Shown in pieces: positions 1 through 8,437 of a stretch of DNA of 64,000 nucleotides. The number at the start of each line of letters is the position of its first letter. Position 1 is the stretch's first letter. Origin of the DNA: CAVVXX01 sp963707975 (lineage in GTDB: Bacteria > Pseudomonadota > Alphaproteobacteria > Micropepsales > Micropepsaceae); contig OY970177.1 of assembly GCA_963707975.1 (NCBI GenBank), positions 1,736,001-1,800,000 on the forward strand. Direction: 5' to 3'. Both the position numbers and the translations under genes were made by a program. The notes beneath the pieces were generated by a model, which saw nothing but the letters and a program-made list of their open reading frames with translations, ran no database searches and had not been told where the DNA came from.

Positions 1-1
1 T

Positions 2-1594
2 GTGGTCTCGCCCGAAACAGCGGCGATTTTCGGCCTGCCCAAGGACGTTGGCGAGCTTTCTTCCGAACTATGGCTCCAGCGCATTCACCCCGAAGACCGC
101 GCCGTTTACAAGCAGGCGATAACAGCATACCGGCTGGATCCGGGGCTGGCTTTCCGGCTCGAATTCCGCGCCCGCGGCAACAGCGGCAAAATTAACTGGT
201 TCGAGTTGCGCGCAACGATGACGGGCAAGGGCGCCAAGGCCGAGCGCTGCTTCGGCCTTATTGCCGATGTGACCTCGCGCAAGACCTCTGAGGCTGAGCT
301 CGCACGCGCGGCACTCAGCGACCCGCTCACGGGGCTTGGCAATCGCATCGCGCTATTGGGCCGGTTGGAGGAAGTGGATGGCGCGCTCGACCGCACCGCG
401 GTCGTCGTTTTCGACATCGATCGCTTCAAATCGGTCAACTCGAGCGTGGGCTCCGACGGCGCAGACAGCCTGCTGCGCTCTGTCGCCGAGCGCATGACGC
501 AGCGTTTTTCCGGCAACGCCTCGCTCTTCCGTGTGGGCGGCGACATGTTCGCCATGATCGCCGGCAATGCGAAGCTGTCCGACCTGGGCGCCTCGGTAAT
601 CGAGATGATGAAACCGGCCTTCACCGCGACGGGGCGGGAGATTTTCCTGCCCGCGAGCGTAGGCGTGGCCGGTGGCACGGAAGCGGGCGATCCGCTCGAT
701 CTCTTAAGCCAGGCCGAGCTTGCGATGATCCAGGCCAAGCGCGACGGCGGCGGGCGCGTCTGCATCTATTCGCGTGTGCTGCACGAAACGCCTGCGCCGA
801 AAGCGGTGACGGGCGATCCGGTGACGCTGGAAACCGACCTGCGAACCGCCATCAAGAAAGGCCAAATCGAGGTCCACTATCAGCCGATCATGCGCATGAG
901 CAACAATGGAGTGGCCGGCTTCGAGGCGCTGGTGCGCTGGCGTCATCCCCAGCGCGGGCTGATCGCGCCCGACGAATTCGTGGCGCACTCGGAAGAAACC
1001 GGGCTGATCCTGCCGTTGGGAAAGCTGGTGCTGAAGCGCGCGGCCAAGGATTTGGTGCGCTGGCAGCAATTCTTCCCGTTGAAGCCGCCGCTGTTCGTCA
1101 GCGTGAATGTGTCGTGGCGGCAATTGAACGACGACGCCTTTGCCAAGGAACTGGAATCCGTTCTGGCCAACGCCGGGCTGCCCAAGCGCACGCTCAAGCT
1201 CGAGATCACCGAAAACGCGGTGATGGCCGATGCCGACGCGGCCGAAGCCGCGTTGAAACGCCTGCGAAGGCTGGGAGCTGGGCTCGCCATCGACGATTTC
1301 GGCACCGGGCATTCGTCGCTCAGCCACCTGCGGCGCTTTCCCTTCGATGTGATCAAGATCGACCGCAGTTTCTTGAGCGAAACGAAGAAGAACGGCGGCG
1401 AGGCGATTCTTTCTTCTATCGTGGCTCTGGCCCATGAACTCGGCATGGAAGTGGTGGCCGAAGGGGTGGAGAACGAGAACGATGCCGAGCGCCTGCGCAC
1501 GCTCGGCTGCGAATATGCGCAGGGCTTTCTATTTGGCGCGCCGCTGCCACCCAGCGAAGTGAACACCTTTATCGCCATGACGTACAAGAAATAG
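2..1594 (+). CDS. PAS-GGDEF-EAL cyclic-di-GMP protein (5' end outside window)
   Basis: The readable part is 530 residues. A PAS-like sensor comes first (about 1-95), then a GGDEF domain (about 100-255) and an EAL domain (about 285-525). The cyclase signature reads GGDMF (residues 179-183) instead of GGDEF, so cyclase activity is doubtful and the domain may be regulatory. The EAL phosphodiesterase core looks intact: FEALVRW at 307-313, then ITENAV, IDDFGTG, KIDRSF and EGVE. The likely net role is hydrolysis of cyclic di-GMP in response to a PAS-sensed signal. The open frame reaches the first bases of the window, so the true start and any membrane part are probably upstream; the GTG at position 2 is not a supported start. 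Confidence 0.9.
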   Translation: MVSPETAAIFGLPKDVGELSSELWLQRIHPEDRAVYKQAITAYRLDPGLAFRLEFRARGNSGKINWFELRATMTGKGAKAERCFGLIADVTSRKTSEAELARAALSDPLTGLGNRIALLGRLEEVDGALDRTAVVVFDIDRFKSVNSSVGSDGADSLLRSVAERMTQRFSGNASLFRVGGDMFAMIAGNAKLSDLGASVIEMMKPAFTATGREIFLPASVGVAGGTEAGDPLDLLSQAELAMIQAKRDGGGRVCIYSRVLHETPAPKAVTGDPVTLETDLRTAIKKGQIEVHYQPIMRMSNNGVAGFEALVRWRHPQRGLIAPDEFVAHSEETGLILPLGKLVLKRAAKDLVRWQQFFPLKPPLFVSVNVSWRQLNDDAFAKELESVLANAGLPKRTLKLEITENAVMADADAAEAALKRLRRLGAGLAIDDFGTGHSSLSHLRRFPFDVIKIDRSFLSETKKNGGEAILSSIVALAHELGMEVVAEGVENENDAERLRTLGCEYAQGFLFGAPLPPSEVNTFIAMTYKK

Positions 1595-1597
1595 GCC

Positions 1598-2191
1598 TTA
1601 CGCGCGGCCCGCGTCGGCGACCAGACCCGATGGGCCCACGCCAAGTTTCGCCAGCGCCGCGCGCCATTTCGCTTCAGGGTCGCCCTCGAAAACGATTTTC
1701 GGATCGGCCTCGCAATGCAGCCAGCCATTGCCATGGAATTCGGTCTCGATCTGGCCCGGCGCCCAGCCGGCGTAGCCAAGCGCGAACATCGCCTTTTTCG
1801 GGCCCTTGCCTTCGGCCATGGCGCGCAAAATATCGAGCGTGGCAGTGAGCGAAATATCTTCCGACACGGGCAAAGTGGCGTCGGCGCTTTCGTAATCGTC
1901 GCTGTGCAGCACGAAACCGCGCCCCGTTTCCACCGGCCCGCCATAGAGAATGGGGAAATCGGCGGCGCGCCCGCTGGTGGGGATTTCCAGCTGCTTCATC
2001 AGCTCGGTGAAAGACAGGCCGGGGATCGGCTTGTTGATGACGATGCCCATCGCCCCCTTGGATGAATGCGCGCAGACATAAATCACGCTTTGGGCGAAGC
2101 GCGGATCGGTCATGCCCGGCATGGCTATGAGCAGCTTGCCTTCCAGGAAGCTCTCGCCTTCGTCCCGCTTTGGTTCTTTCTTCGACGCCAT
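1598..2191 (-). CDS. YqgE/AlgH family protein (UPF0301)
   Basis: The 197-residue protein has the usual size for the UPF0301 family plus a charged N-terminal extension of about 13 residues. Family signatures visible are FLEGKLLIAMPGM near the N-terminus, GAMGIVINKPI and a later PILYGGPVE block. YqgE/AlgH proteins are soluble and their biochemical role is not settled; AlgH was linked to alginate regulation in Pseudomonas. The gene converges on the EAL gene with only three bases between the stop codons, and it is transcribed divergently from the peroxiredoxin. Confidence 0.9.
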   Translation of the reverse strand: MASKKEPKRDEGESFLEGKLLIAMPGMTDPRFAQSVIYVCAHSSKGAMGIVINKPIPGLSFTELMKQLEIPTSGRAADFPILYGGPVETGRGFVLHSDDYESADATLPVSEDISLTATLDILRAMAEGKGPKKAMFALGYAGWAPGQIETEFHGNGWLHCEADPKIVFEGDPEAKWRAALAKLGVGPSGLVADAGRA

Positions 2192-2308
2192 TTTGTTAGG
2201 TTACGCCCCCTGTGAGCCCGTGCAAGAGCGCAGTCGATTCTCCTTTCCTTTTGCGAGTGGCTTGGGCTAAGCGTGGACGCGCGAAAAATAAACCATTACG
2301 AGGGCGTG

Positions 2309-2791
2309 ATGACGATCAAGGTTGGTGACCGCATTCCTTCCGTTGCATTGATGCATCTTAAGGATGGTGCGGCGCACCCGATTCAAAGCGACGAAATATT
2401 CAAAGGCAAGAGAATCGCGCTTTTCGCCGTGCCGGGCGCATTCACCTCGACCTGTTCGGTGAAACACTTGCCGAGCTTCATCAACAACGCGGACGCGCTG
2501 CGCGCCAAGGGCATCGGCGAAATCGTCTGCATTGCCGTGAACGATCCCTATGTCATGCGCGCCTGGGGCGAGCATCACCACGTCGATGGCAAGGTGACGA
2601 TGATTTCCGACAGCAATGGCGATTTCACCCGCGCGCTTGGGCTTGAGGCCGATATGAGCAAGTTTGGCTTGGGCAAGCGTTCGCGGCGCTATTCGATGAT
2701 TGTCGAGAATGGCGTGGTGAAAGTGTTCAACCTGGAAGAGCCGGGCGCGTTCGGCCTTTCGAGCGGCGATCACCTGCTGAAACAGCTTTAA
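2309..2791 (+). CDS. Prx5-type peroxiredoxin
   Basis: This is a 160-residue thiol peroxidase of the Prx5/AhpE-like subgroup that reduces hydrogen peroxide and alkyl hydroperoxides. The active-site block PGAFTSTCS carries the peroxidatic cysteine, followed by the family's conserved MRAWGEHHHVDGKV and GLGKRSRRYSMIV blocks. A GTG at 2273 in the same frame would add 12 residues. The ATG at 2309 is preferred because it follows a GAGG ribosome site, gives the usual family length and begins with the typical MTIKVGDRIP. The gene converges on rnhA. Confidence 0.92.
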   Translation: MTIKVGDRIPSVALMHLKDGAAHPIQSDEIFKGKRIALFAVPGAFTSTCSVKHLPSFINNADALRAKGIGEIVCIAVNDPYVMRAWGEHHHVDGKVTMISDSNGDFTRALGLEADMSKFGLGKRSRRYSMIVENGVVKVFNLEEPGAFGLSSGDHLLKQL

Positions 2792-2792
2792 G

Positions 2793-3230
2793 TTAACGCG
2801 AAGGGATCGCCGCGCGGGCGAGCGCATCCACGCGTTCATTCTCGGCGTGTCCGGAATGACCGCGCACCCAGCGCCATTCAATGTTGTGCCGCGCAGCTTG
2901 CGCCTCTAGCTCACGCCATAGTTCGGCGTTCTTCACCGGCTTTTTGTCGGAGGTTTTCCAGCCATTGGCTTTCCAGCGCTGGAGCCATTGCGTGATGCCG
3001 TCCATTACATAGCGAGAATCGGTGCGAAGAATGATTTTGCTCTTCACCTTCACTGCCTCCAGCGCGCGGATGGCGGCCATCAACTCCATGCGGTTGTTGG
3101 TGGTGGCGCGCTCGCCGCCGGAGATTTCCTTTTCGGTTTCGCCCACGCGTAGAATCGCCGCCCAGCCGCCCGGCCCCGGATTGCCCAGGCAAGCGCCGTC
3201 GGTAAAAATTTCGACGCGGGGTTCACTCAT
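2793..3230 (-). CDS. rnhA: Ribonuclease HI
   Basis: The 145-residue enzyme cleaves the RNA strand of RNA-DNA hybrids, including primers and R-loops. The four-carboxylate active site is visible: the Asp in IFTDGACLGNPGPGGW, the Glu in NRMELMAAIRAL, the Asp in LRTDSRYVMDGI and the final Asp in ENERVDALARAA, with the catalytic-loop His in VRGHSGHAENE. Its start overlaps the thrB stop by four bases, so it is the last gene of the ispH-thrB-rnhA operon. Confidence 0.96.
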   Translation of the reverse strand: MSEPRVEIFTDGACLGNPGPGGWAAILRVGETEKEISGGERATTNNRMELMAAIRALEAVKVKSKIILRTDSRYVMDGITQWLQRWKANGWKTSDKKPVKNAELWRELEAQAARHNIEWRWVRGHSGHAENERVDALARAAIPSR

Positions 3231-4186
3231 AAACCGTAACTTTCCAGGCCGTGCGCATTACGGTGGAAGCGCAAATGTTGGGCGAAAGCGCGCGGGTCTT
3301 TCGGCCGCACCAGCGCATGGGAATCATGATGCAGCCAATCATAAAGCCGCGTCAGCATAAAACGCAGTGCCGCCCCGCGCGCGAGCAGGGGCAGGGCCGC
3401 ACGCTCGACTGCCTCAAGCGGGCGCAATTCCTGATAGCCAGCCAGCAGCGCGCGCGATTTCGCTATGTCGAACACGCCGCCATCGTCGAAGCACCAGGCG
3501 TTCAGCATGACGGCCAGGTCATAGGTCAGCGCATCATTGCAGGCGAAATAAAAATCGATCAGGCCCGAGAGACGGTTTTCCACGAACAGCACATTGTCGG
3601 GAAACAAATCGGCATAAATCACGCCCTCGGGCAGGTCTTGCGGCCATTCCCGGCCTACGAAATCGATCTCGGACGCAATCAGGGCGCTCATGCCGTTCAT
3701 CACTGTGTCGGCATCGGGCGCGCAATCGCGCGCGAGCCTGCGCCAGCCATCCGGGCCAAGCGCGTTCTTGCGCGTGAGCGGAAAATCTTTCCCCGCGCGA
3801 TGCAGCTGCGCCAGTGCCCGGCCCGCAAGGCGGCAATGCGCAGGCGTGGGATGGGCAAAGGACACGCCATCAAGAAAAGTCAGGATGGCGGCCGGGCGGT
3901 GCTTGAGCACGCGATAGATTTCGCCTTCGCGCCCGCGCAACGGCGTGGAGCAGGAAAGCGCGCGTTTCGCCAGATGCTCCATCAGCCCAAGAAAGAAGGG
4001 CAGGTCGTCCTCCCGTACGCGTTTTTCGTAAAGCGTGAGGATGAAGGCGCCCTTTTCCGTTCGCAGGAAATAATTCGAGTTCTCGACGCCCTCGGCGATG
4101 CCCTTGAACACCAGGGTCTGGCCGATGTCGTAAGCCGCGAGATATTTTTCCAGATCTTCGGCGGAAACTTCTGTGTAAACTGCCAT
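3227..4186 (-). CDS. thrB: Homoserine kinase, aminoglycoside-phosphotransferase type
   Basis: The 319-residue protein phosphorylates homoserine in threonine biosynthesis. It belongs to the APH-fold ThrB family common in alpha- and gammaproteobacteria, not the GHMP-fold ThrB. Visible features are the N-terminal MAVYTEVS, the nucleotide loop near GVENSNYFL, the Brenner-type catalytic block GVIYADLFPDNVLF and the metal-binding LIDFYFA. It sits four bases after ispH and overlaps rnhA by four bases, an arrangement common in alphaproteobacteria. Confidence 0.94.
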   Translation of the reverse strand: MAVYTEVSAEDLEKYLAAYDIGQTLVFKGIAEGVENSNYFLRTEKGAFILTLYEKRVREDDLPFFLGLMEHLAKRALSCSTPLRGREGEIYRVLKHRPAAILTFLDGVSFAHPTPAHCRLAGRALAQLHRAGKDFPLTRKNALGPDGWRRLARDCAPDADTVMNGMSALIASEIDFVGREWPQDLPEGVIYADLFPDNVLFVENRLSGLIDFYFACNDALTYDLAVMLNAWCFDDGGVFDIAKSRALLAGYQELRPLEAVERAALPLLARGAALRFMLTRLYDWLHHDSHALVRPKDPRAFAQHLRFHRNAHGLESYGL

Positions 4187-4189
4187 CGG

Positions 4190-5146
4190 TCAGCCCGCCA
4201 GCGCGCGCGGCAACTTGAATTCCACGTCCTCGCGCGTCACAGTCACTTCTTCCAGTTCGAGCGCGTAGCGTTCGCGGAAGGCCGCGATCACTTCGTCCAC
4301 CAGCACTTCCGGGGCCGATGCGCCTGCCGAAAGCGCGGCCGTGGTGACGCCGGCAAGCGCCTTCCAATCGATGTCTTCCGCGCGCTGGATCAGCATGGCG
4401 TGCTTGGCGCCGGCGCGGCGCGCCACTTCGACTAGCCGTTGCGAGTTCGACGAATTTGGTGCGCCGATGACAAGCACGATCTGGGCGCGCGGCGCCACGC
4501 GCTTCATCGCCTCCTGACGGTTGGTGGTGGCGTAACAGATGTCTTCTTTGCGGGGCGCCACGATGGCCGGGAAACGGCGCTTGAGCATGGCGATGATCTC
4601 AGCCGTGTCGTCCACCGACAGGGTAGTCTGGGTTATATAGGCCAGCCGCGAGTGCAGCTTGGGCGCGAAATTCTCCGCATCCGTCACCGTCTCGATCAGC
4701 GTCACTGCGCCATCCGGCAATTGCCCCATGGTGCCGATCACCTCCGGGTGGCCGGCATGGCCAATCAGCAGGATGGCGTGCCCCGTGCGGTGCAGCCGCT
4801 CGGCCTCGACATGGACCTTGGAAACCAGCGGGCAGGTGGCGTCGAGATAGGCAAGTTCGCGCCGCTCGGCCTCGGCGGGGACCGACTTCGGCACCCCATG
4901 GGCGGAAAAAATGACGCGGGCGCCTTCCGGCGCTTCCGCCAGCTCATCGATGAACACCGCGCCCTGCCTCGTCAGGCTATCGACCACGTAGCGGTTGTGG
5001 ACGATCTCATGGCGCACATAGATCGGCGGCCCGTACTTCTCCAGCGCCAATTCGACGATGCGGATGGCCCGGTCCACGCCCGCGCAGAAGCCGCGGGGCG
5101 CGGCTAACAGCAAAGTCATTTTCGTTTTCACGGTTGCGTCGCTCAT
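4190..5146 (-). CDS. ispH: 4-hydroxy-3-methylbut-2-enyl diphosphate reductase
   Basis: IspH (LytB) catalyses the last step of the MEP isoprenoid pathway and uses a 4Fe-4S cluster to make IPP and DMAPP. The three cluster cysteines lie in PRGFCAGVDRA, DATCPLVSKVHVEA and EDICYATTNRQ; the substrate-binding GAPNSSNSQRL is also present. An in-frame upstream start at 5281 would add 45 unrelated residues. The ATG at 5146 gives 318 residues and the normal N-terminus just ahead of the first cysteine motif. The gene is divergent from the lipoprotein at 5239. Confidence 0.96.
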   Translation of the reverse strand: MSDATVKTKMTLLLAAPRGFCAGVDRAIRIVELALEKYGPPIYVRHEIVHNRYVVDSLTRQGAVFIDELAEAPEGARVIFSAHGVPKSVPAEAERRELAYLDATCPLVSKVHVEAERLHRTGHAILLIGHAGHPEVIGTMGQLPDGAVTLIETVTDAENFAPKLHSRLAYITQTTLSVDDTAEIIAMLKRRFPAIVAPRKEDICYATTNRQEAMKRVAPRAQIVLVIGAPNSSNSQRLVEVARRAGAKHAMLIQRAEDIDWKALAGVTTAALSAGASAPEVLVDEVIAAFRERYALELEEVTVTREDVEFKLPRALAG

Positions 5147-5238
5147 GGCTGCTCGCGGCTTTCTTTCCGCACCTCGCTTGGTTACAGTCCCCGCGGCTCG
5201 CGTGTAAGAGCGCAAAATGTCTAACCGAGGGCGCAACC

Positions 5239-5784
5239 TTGAGCAAATCGGCCACATTCTGGCTCGTTGCCATCGCGGCATTTCTATTGTGGGGCTGTTC
5301 GACGGATCCGAACAAGGACACCGAGAAGACCGGCGGCTGCCCGAATGGCGCGGTGCTGGCGGAAGCCTCGACAGTGACCAAGCTTCGGCCGGGTGGCGGC
5401 AAGGATCCGACCGATGTCGTCCTCACGGCCGAAATGGCGGCCCCAATACTCAGTTGCGATTACGATAAGGACGCGGGCACGGTGCAGGTGAGCCTGAATT
5501 TTCCCATGACGGTGAAGCGCGGGCCCGCCGCCACGGGCGCGCCGCAGTCGCTCTCGTATTTCGTGGCAGTGGTAGATTCCGACAACAATGTGGTGACGAA
5601 ACGCGACTTTAGCCACGAGTTGACGCTCGACCAGAGCATAGGCAGTCTCAACGAAACCCCTGAAGAGACGACGTTCACCGTGGCCAAGGGCAAGAAGCCC
5701 ATCGCGTATGAAGTGCTGGTCGGCTTTCAGCTCACCCATGACGAGCTCGCCTACAATCGCGCGCAACGCAGCTATTTGCCATGA
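5239..5784 (+). CDS. Putative lipoprotein
   Basis: The 181-residue product has a lipoprotein signal: a hydrophobic stretch followed by the lipobox LLWGC, so it is probably anchored in the envelope. The start is taken as TTG at 5239, nine bases after a GAGG site; the in-frame start at 5134 would run into the divergent ispH gene. The mature part looks like a soluble beta-rich domain and contains two cysteines (GGCPNG, LSCDYDKD) that could pair. Its stop overlaps the argS start by four bases (ATGA), so it is translationally coupled to argS. No function can be assigned. Confidence 0.8.
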   Translation: MSKSATFWLVAIAAFLLWGCSTDPNKDTEKTGGCPNGAVLAEASTVTKLRPGGGKDPTDVVLTAEMAAPILSCDYDKDAGTVQVSLNFPMTVKRGPAATGAPQSLSYFVAVVDSDNNVVTKRDFSHELTLDQSIGSLNETPEETTFTVAKGKKPIAYEVLVGFQLTHDELAYNRAQRSYLP

Positions 5785-7543
5785 CATCGCTGCTCGCCGA
5801 GCTTAACGCGATCGCGGGCGCCGCGTTCGCGGCGGAAGGATTGCCAGCAGAGTTCGGCCAGGTGCAGGCCTCCGACAGGCCCGATCTGGCGCAGTTTCAG
5901 TGCAACGGCGCGCTGGCGGCGGCGAAAGCGGCGAAGGCTTACCCACGTTCAATTGCCGAAAAAATTGCCGCGCGGTTGAAAACTTCGCCGCTGTTTGCGG
6001 ATGTGGCCATCGCGGGGCCGGGCTTTATCAATCTCAAGCTCAAGGACGAGGCGCTGCAAGCGCGCCTCCAGACGCTGGCGGCGAAACCAAAAAGCGGATT
6101 GCCAGAAACCGGCAAGGGCAAGAAGCTTGTCATCGATTTCGGCGGGCCGAATATCGCCAAGCCCATGCATGTGGGCCATCTGCGTTCGGCTGTGTTCGGC
6201 GACTGTTTGCAACGGCTGTTCCGCGCCAATGGCTGGAACGTGACCAGCGACATCCATATGGGCGACTGGGGCCTGCCCATGGGGCAGCTGATTTCCGAGA
6301 TCGGCATTCGTGGAATCGCGCCCATTTATTTCGACGCGAATTTCAAAGGTCCGTACCCGGATAAATCTCCGGCGACGATGGAAGAACTGGAACAGCTTTA
6401 TCCTGCGGCTTCGGCCGCTTGCAAAGCCGATCCCAAGCGGCTTGAGGCCGCGCGCCAGGCGACCGCCGAGTTGCAGGCCGGCCGGCCCGGCTATCGCGCG
6501 CTGTGGCAGCATTTCGTGAACGTGTCGGAAGAAGGTTTGAGCCGTGAATATGACAGCCTCGGCATTCATTTCGACTGGTGGAAGGGCGAAGCGCATGTCG
6601 ATCCGTTGATCGAGCCCATGATCGATAAGCTGAAGAAAGACGGCATCGCGGTGATGGATGAGGGCGCGTTGATTGTGCGCGTTGAGGAACCAGGCGACAA
6701 AAAGAACTGCCGCCGCTCATCCTGCTCAAATCGGACGGCGCGGTGCTCTACGGCACCACCGATCTTGCCACCATTATCGACCGCGCGTGCGAGGCGGACC
6801 CCGATCTTATTCTCTATGTCGTCGATCAGCGCCAGCACGGCCATTTCGAGCAGGTGTTCCGCGCTGCGCGGAAAGCGCGCCTGAACGGACACGCTGAGCT
6901 TGAGCACATCGGCTTCGGCACAATGAACGGGCCGGACGGCAAGCCGTTCAAGACCCGCGCGGGCGGGGTGATGAAATTGTTCGACCTCATCGCCATGGCG
7001 ACGGAAGAGGCGACCAAGAAACTTGCCGATGCGGGGCTGACCGCCGATTACCCGGAAGATGAACGCAAGGCGATAGCCAAGGCGGTCGGGCTAGCCGCGC
7101 TCAAATTCGCCGATCTCTCGAACCATCGCCTGTCGAATTACATTTTCGATCTCGATCGCTTCACTCGCTTCGAGGGCAAGACTGGGCCTTATCTGCAATA
7201 TGCGGCGGTGCGCATCAAATCGATATTGCGCAAAGCCGCGGACGAAAAATTCAAAAGCGCAGGGCCGGTGATCCGCTCGAACGAGGAACGCGATCTTGCC
7301 TTGCAGTTGCTGTCTCTGCCCGAAACGCTGGCTGCAGCCGAAGCCAAGCGCGCGCCCAACATCCTTTGCGATTATGTCTTTGGCCTCACGCAATCGTTCA
7401 GCCGCTTTTACACCGAGCATCATATCCTGAGCGAAACGGATGGCGCTTTACGCGCCGCGCGGCTGGGACTTTGCGTCGTGTCGATGGATATTCTGGGTAT
7501 AGTGCTGGACCTTCTCGGCATCGAAATACCGCAAAGGATGTAA
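5781..7543 (+). CDS. argS: Arginyl-tRNA synthetase, interrupted by one frameshift
   Basis: ArgS charges tRNA-Arg. The first segment (5781 to about 6703) holds the N-terminal tRNA-binding domain and the class I signature NIAKPMHVGHLRS (HVGH as HIGH). The second segment (from about 6704 to 7543) supplies LILLKSDGAVLYGTTDLATI and the anticodon-binding C-terminus, ending with the typical hydrophobic -PQRM. The frames differ by one base at the A5 run 6699-6703; one more A restores DKKELPPL. The run reads C-AAA-AAG, so a minus-one slip would give the same protein, but a base-call error is simpler. Together the segments make a full-length enzyme of about 587 residues. Confidence 0.92.
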
Positions 7544-7544
7544 T

Positions 7545-8039
7545 CTAATTGGCGAGCGCCCCGGCCGCTTCGGCTTCTACCAATCCCTCTCTCAGCCACT
7601 TGGGGAAGCGTATCGCTCCCCAGATGTAATTTCCGGTGAAAAGCCACCCCCAGCCGATAGCGAAGTTTGCCCAGAAGCCCGGATAGATGTCTTTTCCCAT
7701 CGCTACGCTAACGAGCAAAAGACCGCTGACCATCACGGCAATCACCATCATCATCTTTATGCTGCTCAAGCGATAATGCACGGCAAGTTCACCGTCTGCC
7801 GCTGCAAGGGTAAGCTGGCCCTCGAACGGAACCACTGAATGCCAGTTGGATCCAGGCTGGAACACATAGGAAGTAAATTGTACTGAGGAGTTGGTGGCGT
7901 CGACCGACTTGGCGCCCACGTCCCGAAGCATTTGTTCGATTCGGGTCACCGCCTGCTTTTCCGGGTCGCGCGCGGATGGAACGTCGGTAAGACGCACAGT
8001 TCCCATGAGACCCAACGGGAAGAACGGTACGATGAACAT
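7545..8039 (-). CDS. Uncharacterised membrane protein
   Basis: The 164-residue protein begins with a hydrophobic, possibly signal-like segment (MFIVPFFPLGLMGTV). A soluble stretch of about 80 residues follows, then two predicted membrane segments (MMMVIAVMVSGLLLVSVAMG and FWANFAIGWGWLFTGNYIWG). The ATG at 8039 is chosen because GTGGAG lies just upstream; an in-frame ATG at 8081 lacks such a site. It converges on argS with a one-base gap and diverges from the glycine riboswitch. I do not recognise the family. Confidence 0.7.
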   Translation of the reverse strand: MFIVPFFPLGLMGTVRLTDVPSARDPEKQAVTRIEQMLRDVGAKSVDATNSSVQFTSYVFQPGSNWHSVVPFEGQLTLAAADGELAVHYRLSSIKMMMVIAVMVSGLLLVSVAMGKDIYPGFWANFAIGWGWLFTGNYIWGAIRFPKWLREGLVEAEAAGALAN

Positions 8040-8088
8040 GGCTATCTCCACATTCGTGTGGGCCGATGCCCCGTAAATCATAGCTGAA

Positions 8089-8116
8089 TTGACTCTGCAC
8101 CCTTGCCCACTAAGAT
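8089..8116 (+). promoter_or_regulatory. Candidate sigma-70 promoter of the glycine-cleavage operon
   Basis: TTGACT (8089-8094) and TAAGAT (8111-8116) are separated by 16 bases. They lie about 55 bases upstream of the first riboswitch stem, where the leader transcript should begin. This is pattern-based only. Confidence 0.45.
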
Positions 8117-8171
8117 GTTCCTAACGTCCGGCCCCGCCGTGAGGCTTTGGCTGGACGGTTCGTCATGTGAT

Positions 8172-8387
8172 CCCCCGCGGGAGAGACCCGCCTATGCCCT
8201 AACGGGCTACGGCGCGGCGCCGAAGGAGCAACCGCCCAGGAAACTCTCAGGCAAAAGGACCGCGGGGAGGATGACAGTCTGGAAAGTGGGCGGCGTATGA
8301 TGCGCGCCACCTCACCGAAGGGGTAATCCCGCGCCGTCTCAAATGGATGAGCCGGGGGAAATCTCTCAGGTCCGAATGACAGAGGGG
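8172..8387 (+). ncRNA. Tandem glycine riboswitch
   Basis: Two glycine aptamers lie in the gcvT leader. In the first, stem P1 pairs 8173-8180 with 8260-8267 and encloses the conserved GCCGAAGGAGCAA and AAACTCTCAGGCAAAAGGAC blocks. The second carries ACCGAAGGGGTAAT and AAATCTCTCAGGTCCGAATG, then ACAGAGGGG. The tandem architecture and the gene immediately downstream (gcvT) are typical of the gcvT-class riboswitch, which turns glycine degradation on when glycine binds. A hairpin at 8388-8414 (CGCGTTCCGG / TCCGGATACGCG) follows without a U-run and ends 24 bases before the gcvT start, so control may act at translation. Confidence 0.93.
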
Positions 8388-8437
8388 CGCGTTCCGGCGA
8401 AATCCGGATACGCGATGCAACCTTTGCTGGGCTTGAG

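Noticed and set aside
3251..4435. Long plus-strand open frame opposite thrB and ispH
   Set aside because: It lies wholly opposite two well-supported genes and its translation is Arg/Gln-rich with no family features.
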